Assembly (NCBI GenBank): GCA_030263375.1
Contig: SZOV01000019.1
Location: 1-39,873 of the forward strand
Reading direction: 5' to 3'
DNA from: Deltaproteobacteria bacterium PRO3
GTDB taxonomy: Bacteria; UBA10199; DSSB01
Length of the DNA: 39,873 nucleotides
The notes under the pieces are model-generated. The model did not search any database. It saw only the letters and a program-made list of their open reading frames with translations, and had not been told where the DNA came from. Below, piece after piece: positions 6,919 through 14,537 of the stretch; the first letter of the stretch is position 1, and each line of letters begins with the position of its first letter. A program made the position numbers and the translations under genes.

Positions 6919-9205
6919 ATATTTCTTAGGTTGTCTTTTGGGTTTCCTTATTGGTTGCGGCAGTGGCGGTCCTTCCGCCGATCACGATATGATCACGGTG
7001 GATCCCTCCCTCGAGCTGGGGCCGGATGCCGAAATCTACAACGAGGCCCTGGCGAATTACGCGCTGGGTATTATGTATTCTTCGGAAGAGGGGAAGCTCG
7101 CCGTCGTCGTCAATCGTTTGATCATCGATCCGGTGGACGAGACGAGTCTGAACGAGATCCTGCAGAAATATCATGCCGTCGTGGTCGAAGATGCCAATAT
7201 CCCGGTTCCCGAAGACACCATACTGGATACGGACGGGGCCCATTCTGGCGGTACCACTTATCGACTGATAGAATTCGATCCCAACCTTGGAAAGAAGGGC
7301 TATTACGCGGAATATCTGCGCCATCAAGGGGCCTCGATAAACCTGTTGGTGGACTCGCCGGAGACCGAGGGCTTCCTGAATATTCTTGGACAAATGTACC
7401 TAGAGGACTCCGGCAAACTGAGGGATATCCAGGCGGTCGTCTATGCGTCGGAGAGTCCCGTCTCGCTGCTTCAGAATATGCAATTTCCGTTAAATGATTG
7501 GGCGACCTGCAGATGCCTTTGGAGGGAGGGCGGCACCGGTTCCTTAAAGCTAAAGGATGGAGCCACCTGGCATGAGGAAATTCGAGAGGCCCCGATTTAT
7601 AATTCGCTGATTACCGATCGAACGATCAGTCCCCCGAGGTATTGCACCTATAACGACGGCTTGGAGGCCGCCGGGGATAAATTCCTCTCCCAGGGGGACA
7701 ATGTCCTGATCGCCAATTTCGCGACTTTTTACAGCAACCACGAGAAGAATAATGCCCGCTTCCAAACAGGCCCCGAGGGGAATATGCATTTGTGGGCATT
7801 TCCCGCGAGCCTGCTTCCCATTCATCTACCCTCCCAATTGAAAGATTCGCCGCCCGGAGCGGTTCATATCAATCTCAAAGGGCCGAGCGATAATTGTGAG
7901 TGGTGGCCTTCCGAAGTGGACCAATACATCGCCTATCAAAACGTCATTTTATGGGATTGGGATAGGGCGCCCAATGACGACGTGGCTCTTTTTCTCTGGG
8001 AGGGCGATGAATGCTCTATTAAGTTCTTTGCCATTCGCATATGCAATCCCGACGACAAGATCGCCATGTTTCAGGTGGCTCGTAACAGGACTACCTCTCC
8101 AAATGGCCTGCTCCTGCGCGATATTGATTACGCCTCAAATGGTGTTGATATCTGGGACATGTCGTCAGAGCGTGACCTCGATTTGAGAATACAAACCATC
8201 GATTATTGTCGGGCTAAGGATTCCACTATTTCTGAAATCTGCAACGGTTATGATGATACTTGCGATGGAAAGGTGGACGAGGGTTTTGAGTCTAGAGGGA
8301 ATGCCTGTGACAATGGTGGTGTCGGGCAATGCAAATCAATTGGGAACCTTGTCTGCAACGACCCGGATAAACAGCGTGCAGGAGATCCCGCGCTTATCTG
8401 CAACGCTCAATCTCGCCAGGCTTCTCCTGTAGAGATCTGCGACGGATTGGATAATGATTGTGACGGCCAAACGGATGAGAATTGGATCCAGGAAGGCCTC
8501 GCCTGTGGGCTGGACGTAGGAACTTGTGGGGTAGGTGCATTAGGTTGCACCAGTGGGCATATTAGTTGTGAAGGAGAGATCGCTCCAACTGTCGAAGTTT
8601 GTGACGGGGTAGACAACGATTGTGATGGGGTCTCCGATGAGGGCTGTGGTTGCATGCCTGGCGAGACTAGAGGGTGCAGTATTAATTTAGGCCCTTGCAC
8701 ATTAGGGACGCAAGACTGCCTTCCCGGAGGAACCTGGAGTGCTTCTTGTTCCGGCACCGTGCCACAGGTGGAAATCTGCGACGACATTGATAACAATTGC
8801 AATGGAGCTATCGACGAAGGGGTTTTGAATAATTGCGGATTATGCGGCCCGGAACCCGCAGAGGTATGCGACGGGATTGATAATGATTGCGACGGTGAAG
8901 TGGATGAAGGGGTAACTAACTCATGCGGAGGTTGCTGGCAGGAGGGGCCGGAAATCTGTGATAATTTGGATAATGATTGTGACGGGATTATTGATGAAGC
9001 TGATGCGCCGATTTTTTGCGGAATTGGCGCTTGTGAACGCTCCGTTGATTCGGTGTGTCAATTATGCGCCCCAGGTCCTCCGGATTTTGCTAACGAATCC
9101 TTTCAAAATGGTACTTGCAGTAACGGTGTTGATGATGATTGCGATGGAATGACCGACTTTAGCGATCTTCCGGATTGCATTCAACTCCAAGGAGGGGGTG
9201 GATGA
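6905..9205 (+). CDS. large lipoprotein with C-terminal MopE-type metal-binding repeats
   Basis: A 766-residue predicted lipoprotein (signal peptide with lipobox FLIGC). The first 430 or so residues are a domain I do not recognise, with paired cysteines. The C-terminal third (coding about 8235-9160) holds seven MopE-type motifs of the form E-[IV]-C-[DN]-x3-D-[DN]-x-C-[DN]-G-x2-D-E. The fourth has CNG instead of CDG, and the last is degenerate (DDDCDGMTDFSDLPDC). Start: ATG at 6905 with TGGAG six bases upstream, overlapping the previous gene by 14 bases. The stop overlaps the next gene as ATGA. MopE-type repeats are common in surface and secreted proteins of Myxococcota and relatives; metal binding here is inference. 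Confidence 0.85.
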   Translation: MKAAKYFLGCLLGFLIGCGSGGPSADHDMITVDPSLELGPDAEIYNEALANYALGIMYSSEEGKLAVVVNRLIIDPVDETSLNEILQKYHAVVVEDANIPVPEDTILDTDGAHSGGTTYRLIEFDPNLGKKGYYAEYLRHQGASINLLVDSPETEGFLNILGQMYLEDSGKLRDIQAVVYASESPVSLLQNMQFPLNDWATCRCLWREGGTGSLKLKDGATWHEEIREAPIYNSLITDRTISPPRYCTYNDGLEAAGDKFLSQGDNVLIANFATFYSNHEKNNARFQTGPEGNMHLWAFPASLLPIHLPSQLKDSPPGAVHINLKGPSDNCEWWPSEVDQYIAYQNVILWDWDRAPNDDVALFLWEGDECSIKFFAIRICNPDDKIAMFQVARNRTTSPNGLLLRDIDYASNGVDIWDMSSERDLDLRIQTIDYCRAKDSTISEICNGYDDTCDGKVDEGFESRGNACDNGGVGQCKSIGNLVCNDPDKQRAGDPALICNAQSRQASPVEICDGLDNDCDGQTDENWIQEGLACGLDVGTCGVGALGCTSGHISCEGEIAPTVEVCDGVDNDCDGVSDEGCGCMPGETRGCSINLGPCTLGTQDCLPGGTWSASCSGTVPQVEICDDIDNNCNGAIDEGVLNNCGLCGPEPAEVCDGIDNDCDGEVDEGVTNSCGGCWQEGPEICDNLDNDCDGIIDEADAPIFCGIGACERSVDSVCQLCAPGPPDFANESFQNGTCSNGVDDDCDGMTDFSDLPDCIQLQGGGG

Positions 9206-9762
9206 TGAGGACATTCATTTTCTTGTCAATGATTGTTGGCGCGCTGTTTATTAATGCCTGCGGCGCTGGTTGTCCAACTAGAGAGGTAACGCAGGAATTA
9301 AGTTCATTCGAATCCTACCAGGTAACCGTGTCGGACGGGGTTAATCCTGCTTTTTCGAAAGATATATCCCCTTCGGATTCTGATCAATTTGCCTCCTTTG
9401 AGGTTACCTCTTCTTATATCAATCCAAATAACCCAGCACCAAATGACTTAATTTCCTTTCAATTCTTTTTTCCAAGGAATGCCTTGCCCGGAGGGGAGAG
9501 TATATTCCAGCAATCATCCGGTGAGATCTTCACGATCCCCGCTACCGCTTATACTGGTGAGGATGTGATTTATTTTGAAACCGCCCCCAATACGCCAAAA
9601 TATCTGCCTACAACATTTTCGGGAACGGTCTCGATTACGGACCCGAATCATGTTTATTTTAATCTAACATTCGAAAACGGAAGTGACACGCGCCACATCC
9701 AATCGGTGTTCTTTTTTCAAACCGCCACCTTCGACCAGCCGATTGGAGAATGTGAGCCTTAA
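9202..9762 (+). CDS. lipoprotein of unknown function, paralog 1 of 3
   Basis: A 186-residue predicted lipoprotein (hydrophobic signal, lipobox INAC). The mature part starts GAGCPTREVTQ and ends FFFQTATFDQPIGECEP; both ends are conserved in the two following genes. Its remaining Cys residues, near each end, could form a disulfide. The composition (YINPN, SGTVSITDPNHV, LTFENG) suggests an all-beta fold. No family recognised. A strong ribosome site (GGAGG at 9191-9195) precedes two adjacent ATGs (9202, 9205); the first overlaps the stop of the MopE-type gene as ATGA. The DNA is AT-rich: 24 G+C of 60 bases at 9361-9420, against 40 of 60 in carB at 21841-21900. Confidence 0.82.
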   Translation: MMRTFIFLSMIVGALFINACGAGCPTREVTQELSSFESYQVTVSDGVNPAFSKDISPSDSDQFASFEVTSSYINPNNPAPNDLISFQFFFPRNALPGGESIFQQSSGEIFTIPATAYTGEDVIYFETAPNTPKYLPTTFSGTVSITDPNHVYFNLTFENGSDTRHIQSVFFFQTATFDQPIGECEP

Positions 9763-9846
9763 AATACTTCGCAACCTCTGAACTTTAATAAATTGAAAGG
9801 CTAATGCCCAGCCAGACTGAATCCATGCCTTATGCTGTGAACGTTT

Positions 9847-9918
9847 GATGACTGCGACGGAATGACGGACTTTAATGACTTACCCGATTGTCTTCAGCTA
9901 CAGGGCGGAGGTGGCTAA
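9847..9918 (+). pseudogene. fossil copy of the 3' end of the MopE-type lipoprotein gene
   Basis: Frame-preserved remnant encoding DDCDGMTDFNDLPDC then LQLQGGGG and a TAA stop, matching the last 23 residues of the 6905-9205 gene apart from a few substitutions. Similarity at DNA level reaches back to about 9830 with small indels. Its stop overlaps the next ATG as TAATG, mimicking the ATGA junction of the parent. It therefore marks a duplication unit consisting of the MopE gene tail plus the downstream lipoprotein gene. Confidence 0.85.
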
Positions 9919-10475
9919 TGAAATTTTGGATTATTATCTTTTTTGCACTATTGGCAATCCAGTTAAATTCGTGCTTTGGAGGATGTCCTACACGAGAGGT
10001 CACCCAACAGGTGAGTGAATTCGAATCCTATTCGGTTACGGTGGTTTCGCCTCCAGATCCTGAATTTACCTATCAAGAAGATCCTGCTAATCCGACCCAG
10101 TTTGGGTCTTTTGAGGTGACCGAGGGTTACATAAACCCCAATAAAACAATTCCCTCCAATATTGTCTCCTATCAATTCTTCTTCCGAAGAACTGCCCTCC
10201 CCGGAGGGCAAGACATTTTTGATCAGACTGCCGGAGAGGTTTTTACAATCCCCGAAACCCAATACGATGGGAAGGACGTTATTTACGTGGAGTTTGCTCC
10301 TGAAACCCCGGACTACGTTCCGACCTCATATTCGGGAACTGTTAGGATCACCGACCCGAACCATGTTCAATTCGAACTCACCTTCTTCAATGGTGATCAA
10401 TTACGTATTATTAATTCGGTCTTTTTCTTTCAAACGGCCACATTTGACTCACCGATCGGGGAATGTGAACCTTGA
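9918..10475 (+). CDS. lipoprotein of unknown function, paralog 2 of 3
   Basis: A 185-residue predicted lipoprotein (lipobox LNSC), the second copy of the family. It shares with its neighbours the mature N-terminal GGCPTREVTQ, ESY, YINPN, the FFF...ALPGG segment, GEVFTIP, YDGKDVIY, a TDPNHV strand and the C-terminal FFFQTATFDSPIGECEP. The start ATG at 9918 overlaps the TAA of the fossil MopE tail and follows GGCGGAGG. The stop overlaps the next start as TTGA. Function unknown; conservation of both termini and of the two Cys outside the lipobox suggests a compact disulfide-closed beta domain. Confidence 0.82.
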   Translation: MKFWIIIFFALLAIQLNSCFGGCPTREVTQQVSEFESYSVTVVSPPDPEFTYQEDPANPTQFGSFEVTEGYINPNKTIPSNIVSYQFFFRRTALPGGQDIFDQTAGEVFTIPETQYDGKDVIYVEFAPETPDYVPTSYSGTVRITDPNHVQFELTFFNGDQLRIINSVFFFQTATFDSPIGECEP

Positions 10476-11044
10476 GAAGACTCTGGAAACAATCTAATTA
10501 CTTTCTTGCTTTCCTTAATCTGCTCTACTTATCCGCCCTGAATTCCTGCGCTGGCGGTTGCCCTACTAGGGAAGTCACGCAGGAGCTGGCTCAACTTGAA
10601 TCCTATCAAGTCATTATTTCCGATCCGGGTCCTGTAGAATTTACCGTCGAAGTCACTCCGGATCAGCCATCTCCTGGTTTTCAGGTGATAGACGGATATA
10701 TATATCCCTCAAAGCCTCCGCCCTCAGACGGCATTTCATTTAAATTCTTTTTTCGGGATGATGCGCTACCAGGGGGAGAAAGTATCTTTGATCAAATGGA
10801 AGGGGAAGTCTTTAGCTATCAGAATGTACCGTATGACGGTCAGGACATCATTTATATCGAGTTCGCCCCCAATACCCCTGATTACGTCCCGACTTCCTAC
10901 TCAGGCACCGTATCCATCACAGACCCAAATCACGTGCTGTTTGACTTGACCTTCACTAATGGAAGTCAATCTCGCCGGGTAGAATCGGTCTTTTTCTTCC
11001 AGACTGCGACCTTTGACTCTCCGATCGGAGAATGCGAACCATGA
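10472..11044 (+). CDS. lipoprotein of unknown function, paralog 3 of 3 (TTG start)
   Basis: A 190-residue third copy (lipobox LNSC), with CPTREVTQELAQLESYQV at the mature N-terminus and the family ending FDSPIGECEP. Closest in wording to paralog 2 in the C-terminal half (NTPDYVPTSYSGTV). No ATG is available before the signal peptide; TTG at 10472 overlaps the previous stop (TTGA), so translation probably depends on coupling. The stop overlaps the next gene as ATGA at 11041-11044. The segment before its last motif is AT-rich (24 G+C of 60 at 10741-10800). Confidence 0.8.
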   Translation: MRRLWKQSNYFLAFLNLLYLSALNSCAGGCPTREVTQELAQLESYQVIISDPGPVEFTVEVTPDQPSPGFQVIDGYIYPSKPPPSDGISFKFFFRDDALPGGESIFDQMEGEVFSYQNVPYDGQDIIYIEFAPNTPDYVPTSYSGTVSITDPNHVLFDLTFTNGSQSRRVESVFFFQTATFDSPIGECEP

Positions 11045-11421
11045 GCCGCAAGACCTTGGCCCTGTTCCTCCTCGTCGCCTTCGTCTGCTGCACCGCCTGC
11101 GGAAAGTGGAACCCGGCGACCGTCCAGGACATGCGCGACACCTTCGCGCATAAAAAGGAAAAGACGGGGGACCGTTACCGCTTCACGGCGCCCGATGGAA
11201 AGACTCTCCACGTCAACGGGAAAAACCTGAACATCGAAGGCGACGACCTGCTGGTGCGGAAGGGGCGCATGCAGCATCGCATCCCCTTGGATCAGACGCA
11301 GAAGATCGAAAAGTTTAAGCTGAATGCCGGGGCCACGATTGGGGCCGTGTTGGGAGGCGTCGCCGGTCTTTTTACCGTATTTCTCATCCCCGGTCTGCTC
11401 TCGCTCAGCGAGGACTCTTGA
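11041..11421 (+). CDS. small lipoprotein with C-terminal glycine-rich membrane segment
   Basis: A 126-residue protein beginning MSRKTLALFLLVAFVCCTACG (lipobox CTAC). A short polar domain follows (FTAPDGKTLHVNGKNLNIEGDD), and a C-terminal hydrophobic glycine-rich stretch, GATIGAVLGGVAGLF..., could insert in a membrane. No family recognised. It overlaps paralog 3 by four bases (ATGA), so it belongs to the same transcript, yet its base composition is that of the host: 39 G+C of 60 at 11041-11100 against 30 of 60 just upstream. It looks like the native gene against which the AT-rich block ends. Confidence 0.78.
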   Translation: MSRKTLALFLLVAFVCCTACGKWNPATVQDMRDTFAHKKEKTGDRYRFTAPDGKTLHVNGKNLNIEGDDLLVRKGRMQHRIPLDQTQKIEKFKLNAGATIGAVLGGVAGLFTVFLIPGLLSLSEDS

Positions 11422-11509
11422 GCGGCGACCCTGCTCGTGTGATTCGAACACGGAGTGTCATCCAGGTCGCAGCCACCAACGGATTTTTCGCCGCCGAATG
11501 AAAAGAATG

Positions 11510-11593
<84 letters not shown>

Positions 11594-11667
11594 GAGGAAG
11601 GCTCCGTTTCTTAAACTCTTTCCCCGGATTTTGTCTAGTGGTCAATTCGCCGGTCATCGGCGGCCGC

Positions 11668-12519
11668 TTAGGGCTTCAGCGAGATCTCGGACACGCGGTA
11701 GTTCAGCCACGGCCTAATCCAACTGAGCGGGAAGAAGAGGTTGGCCGCCTTGGTCTCCGGCGCGACCTGGACCTCGAGGATCAGGGGGTTTTGGGCGTTG
11801 TCCAAGATCTTGAGCCGCGCGAGCCAGTTGCCCGCCTCGAGGACCGTCACCTCGCGGGTGACGCCGTTCAGCTTCAGGGGGAAATCGGCCGAGTCGTCGG
11901 TCACCTTCAGCTCCTGGGCCGCGGCCTTTTTGTCGGGCCAGGCCTCCAAGCCGCGGTTGGCCAATTCCAGGCTGGCCTCGATCAGCTCGTTGCCCTGGGC
12001 GGGGCCCAGCAGCGGGTTGTCGAGCAGTCCCAGGCCCCAAACCGTCTTGCCTTCCTTTTTCAGCTCGCCGAAGGCCTTGTCGCTCAGCCAGATCGCCGTG
12101 CTGTTCGACAGGAAGAGCTCGCCGCCCGGCCAGAAGAGGGGCAGGGTCATGCGGCGGCCGTCGACGGTGTTGGCTAGGGTCATCTTGCCGGAGCCGTCGC
12201 CGGCCTCGGGGAGGGCGCCGCTCGGGAGACTCTCGGGGCTTGCCCCTTCCGCAGCGGCGAGGCGCCAGGTGAAGGCGAGGCCCTCCGCGCCGCTGGGGTT
12301 TTCGACGAGGATCTTGCGGGGCTTGGCGCCCGCGCCTTCCTGAACGAGGGTGATCTCGAGCCCCTTCCTTAATATAAGATCTTTTCCCTCCAACTTGGGG
12401 CCGTTGGGTTTGTCGGCCTTCTCGATGGGTTGGTCGGGCGCGGGGGCGCGGCGGCAGGCCGTCGCTCCCAAGAAAAAGCCGAGCTGGAGGACGGCGAGTA
12501 GGATGCGGATGGCTTTCAT
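11668..12519 (-). CDS. lipoprotein of unknown function
   Basis: A 283-residue protein with an N-terminal signal (MKAIRILLAVLQLGFFLGATACRR, lipobox ATAC), so probably a lipoprotein. The mature part is rich in short beta-like segments, for example ITLVQEGAGAKPRKILVENPSG and MTLPLFWPGGELFLSNSTAIWL, ending LNYRVSEISLKP. The start ATG at 12519 has AAGGAGG upstream and overlaps the stop of the preceding membrane gene by four bases (ATGA), so the two are co-translated. The wording recalls the periplasmic domain of YidC, but I would not assign that. Function unknown. Confidence 0.8.
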   Translation of the reverse strand: MKAIRILLAVLQLGFFLGATACRRAPAPDQPIEKADKPNGPKLEGKDLILRKGLEITLVQEGAGAKPRKILVENPSGAEGLAFTWRLAAAEGASPESLPSGALPEAGDGSGKMTLANTVDGRRMTLPLFWPGGELFLSNSTAIWLSDKAFGELKKEGKTVWGLGLLDNPLLGPAQGNELIEASLELANRGLEAWPDKKAAAQELKVTDDSADFPLKLNGVTREVTVLEAGNWLARLKILDNAQNPLILEVQVAPETKAANLFFPLSWIRPWLNYRVSEISLKP

Positions 12520-12857
12520 GAAGGCTTTCCCTCCTTGGGGGCGAAAGTGAGATCCAAAATGGACAAAATCCACAGGGACGCGATCGCCAAAAGAAAGGCG
12601 AGCAGCACTTGATAGTCGATCTTCCAGGCCTGAGCGAGCAGGGGGAAGGGATTCAGCTCTGGAGGCCGCCGCACCCCCTGCTTGTTCGCCAGCGCGAAAA
12701 CCACGGAAAGGAAGCGCGCGACCCCCGCGAGGGTGAGCAAGAGGGTCAGGCCGATCATCAGGCCGCCGCGGAGGCGTCGCCCGACGTACCACTGGCCGGC
12801 GCCGGGAAAGACCGTCGCGCTGAGCAGGATCGGAAACCATTTCCCTCGAGCCTTCAT
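12516..12857 (-). CDS. small inner-membrane protein of unknown function
   Basis: A 113-residue protein with an N-terminal hydrophobic segment containing PGAGQWYVGRRLRGG, a GAGQ-x-Y-x-G pattern seen in small multi-pass membrane proteins (TM2/DUF5683-like), then two further hydrophobic helices (about 33-55 and 84-103). The C-terminus is short and basic. It overlaps the following lipoprotein gene by ATGA, suggesting a two-gene envelope unit. It begins 178 bases downstream of mazG on the same strand. No function can be assigned. Confidence 0.75.
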   Translation of the reverse strand: MKARGKWFPILLSATVFPGAGQWYVGRRLRGGLMIGLTLLLTLAGVARFLSVVFALANKQGVRRPPELNPFPLLAQAWKIDYQVLLAFLLAIASLWILSILDLTFAPKEGKPS

Positions 12858-12960
12858 CCCGGAGCCCCATGCTGATTAAAAAATGAGCAATGTGCTATTT
12901 CGCCTCCGGCGCCTCGGCCTCCGAGGCTCTCGCCGAATATATCGCGTTCTCATTTCGAAA

Positions 12961-12980
12961 AATCGCGCCCGCGTCGCGGG
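12961..12980 (-). terminator. possible terminator after mazG
   Basis: On the minus strand CCCGC/GCGGG (arms 12980-12976 and 12972-12968) forms a 5-bp hairpin followed four bases later by a short T-run. It lies about 55 bases past the mazG stop. Short stem, so moderate support. Confidence 0.4.
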
Positions 12981-13034
12981 AAAAAAATTATTCACCGACT
13001 TTTTCACAGCTTCTTAACAGCGCCTGTGAATGAT

Positions 13035-13850
13035 TCAGGACAACGCCTTGGCCTCTTGCCAGAGTCTGTCGAATTCCTCCGCCGTGCAATCTTGGAGCCT
13101 TTTGCCGCCTTGCCGGAGCTTTTGCTCCATCCTTTCGAAGCGCCGCTGAAATTTGAGCGTGCTCTTGCGCAGGGCCTCCTCGGGGTTGATCTTAAGAAAG
13201 CGCGCCGCTTGCGCGAGGGAGAAGAGCAGGTCGCCGAACTCTTCTTCGACGGCATCCTGGTTCTCTGCGCGGATTCCTTCATGCAGTTCTTGAAGCTCTT
13301 CGTTCACCTTGGCGAGGACGCCCTGGGCGTCGGGCCAATCGAATCCGACCCGCGAGGCCTTGGCGCCCAGGCGATAGGCGCGGGCGAGGGCGGGCGTTTG
13401 TACAGGGACGCCGGCGAGCAGCGACTCGTTGGGGTCCTTCTCCGCCGCCTTGATCTGTTCCCACTGCCGCAGGGCCTCCTCTGCCTCGTGGACCTCGCCC
13501 TCGGCGAAGACGTGCGGGTGGCGGCGGACCAGCTTCTCGATGAGGTGGGTTAGGACCTCGTCGATGCGGAAGGAATTTTCTTCGGAGGCGATGCGGCTGT
13601 GGAAGACGATTTGCAGAAGCAGATCTCCCAGCTCTTCCTTGAGCTGCTTCGGATCCTTGGCGTCGATGGCGGCGATGACCTCGTAGGTCTCCTCGAGGAG
13701 GCAGGGGACGAGGGAGTCGGGGGTCTGCTTCTTGTCCCAGGGGCAGCCCTTGGGGCCGCGAAGCTCGTCCATCACTTTCAATAAGGTCATGAACAGCTCG
13801 GGAGTCGATTGCTTTCCGAGGGAATTCAAATCCATGCGTCCGCTTAGCAT
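13035..13850 (-). CDS. mazG: nucleoside triphosphate pyrophosphohydrolase MazG
   Basis: A 271-residue all-alpha NTP pyrophosphohydrolase with two MazG repeats, which hydrolyses (d)NTPs to monophosphates and moderates ppGpp and damaged nucleotides. The first domain shows the family opening LRGPKGCPWDKKQT and the metal-binding EETYE and EELGDLL helices; the second has FDWPD, NEELQEL and EEFGDLLFSL. The length is normal for the family (about 260-270). ATG at 13850 is used; an ATG five codons in (13835) is equally possible, and neither has a clear ribosome site. Confidence 0.95.
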   Translation of the reverse strand: MLSGRMDLNSLGKQSTPELFMTLLKVMDELRGPKGCPWDKKQTPDSLVPCLLEETYEVIAAIDAKDPKQLKEELGDLLLQIVFHSRIASEENSFRIDEVLTHLIEKLVRRHPHVFAEGEVHEAEEALRQWEQIKAAEKDPNESLLAGVPVQTPALARAYRLGAKASRVGFDWPDAQGVLAKVNEELQELHEGIRAENQDAVEEEFGDLLFSLAQAARFLKINPEEALRKSTLKFQRRFERMEQKLRQGGKRLQDCTAEEFDRLWQEAKALS

Positions 13851-13963
13851 CGCGACTTGGGGCTGTCGACCCTATTTTCCGGTTGAATCCCGGGGGGCGT
13901 TGTGAAAAGGTTTAAGAAATTCGGATCCTTCGCGGGGTGACTGCGCGAATCCTCCGAATCCTA

Positions 13964-14036
<73 letters not shown>

Positions 14037-14039
14037 CTA

Positions 14040-14071
14040 TTCGCTCGCTCGGAGTATTCCGAGCGAGCGAA
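14040..14071 (+). terminator. long perfect hairpin behind tRNA-Thr
   Basis: A 14-bp perfect stem (14040-14053 with 14058-14071) around a 4-base GTAT loop, starting four bases after the tRNA. Its position suggests a 3'-processing or termination signal, but no T-run follows. Confidence 0.5.
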
Positions 14072-14080
14072 AACCCAGGG

Positions 14081-14158
14081 GGAGCAAGCGGGCAAACCGG
14101 CCAGGTTGTGGCCGGGCAAACCGTGAGATAGGGTATAAACCCTATCCGAGCTTGCTCC
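14081..14158 (+). ncRNA. predicted three-way-junction RNA element, unknown family
   Basis: A 9-bp outer stem, GGAGCAAGC (14081-14089) with GCTTGCTCC (14150-14158), encloses two hairpins: CCGGCCA/TGGCCGG (14097-14103 and 14109-14115, 5-base loop) and GATAGGGT/ACCCTATC (14127-14134 and 14139-14146, ATAA loop). A direct repeat GGGCAAACCG occurs at 14090-14099 and 14114-14123. No ORF crosses it in an obvious way and no known class was recognised. It may be an RNA, a structured leader, a REP-like mobile palindrome, or part of the tRNA-Thr terminator. Confidence 0.45.
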
Positions 14159-14241
14159 GCTCCTTCCCCTTCAATCTGCCCATGGGCAGGGGATATCCTT
14201 TCCTATTGACGAATTCGCCCGGGGCATTCCAGGCTCGCTGA

Positions 14242-14271
14242 TTGACACTCGTGTACATAAATGGCTATATT
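14242..14271 (+). promoter_or_regulatory. toxin-antitoxin promoter with ACAC-N2-GTGT repeat
   Basis: TTGACA (14242-14247) and TATATT (14266-14271), 18-base spacer. The ATG of the antitoxin starts only five bases after the -10, so the mRNA is predicted to be leaderless. ACAC-TC-GTGT (14245-14254) inside the promoter could be the operator bound by the antitoxin, as is usual for autoregulated type II pairs. Confidence 0.65.
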
Positions 14272-14276
14272 GAGGC

Positions 14277-14537
14277 ATGATTCAGGTCAAGGTCGCCGAG
14301 TTTCGCAACAAACTCAGCGCTTATTTAAAGCGCGTTCGTCACGGGGCGGAGGTGGTCATCACCGATCGCGAGACGCCTATCGGCCGCTTGCTGCCATATC
14401 GCGAAGGCGCCGAAGAAGCCTTTGAGCTGGTGGAACCGGACAAGGGTTACGCCGGCCTGGCGAAGCTCAAGGCACCTACGCTCAAGAAAAATTACCAAGC
14501 GGTCGAAGCCCTGCTGGCGGAAAGGCGTCGACGTTGA
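14277..14537 (+). CDS. Phd/YefM-family antitoxin
   Basis: An 86-residue antitoxin. The N-terminus (MIQVKVAEFRNKLSAYLKRVRHGAEVVITDRETPIGRLLPY) matches the Phd/YefM fold: a beta strand, a helix with RNKLSAYLKRV, then the conserved VVITDRETPIGRLLP strand-turn-strand, which together bind DNA as a dimer. The C-terminal half is charged (EPDKGYAGLAKLKAP...AERRRR) and should wrap the toxin. It overlaps the toxin gene by four bases (TTGA). Autorepression through the promoter repeat is expected for the family. Confidence 0.9.
   Translation: MIQVKVAEFRNKLSAYLKRVRHGAEVVITDRETPIGRLLPYREGAEEAFELVEPDKGYAGLAKLKAPTLKKNYQAVEALLAERRRR

Noticed and set aside
8234-9160. Repeated units that resemble a direct-repeat array (CRISPR-like)
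   Set aside because: Spacing is irregular, the repeats are imperfect and all encode the DxDNDCDG protein motif in one frame, so they are coding repeats.
11430-11480. Possible second tRNA remnant (GTTCGAATC on the minus strand)
   Set aside because: The T-arm stem does not pair beyond three bases and no acceptor or anticodon arm was found.
14090-14123. GGGCAAACC match to the c-di-GMP-I (GEMM) riboswitch core
   Set aside because: Only this short string matches; the downstream GCAAAGC and GNRA-receptor parts of the class are absent and the pairing scheme is different.
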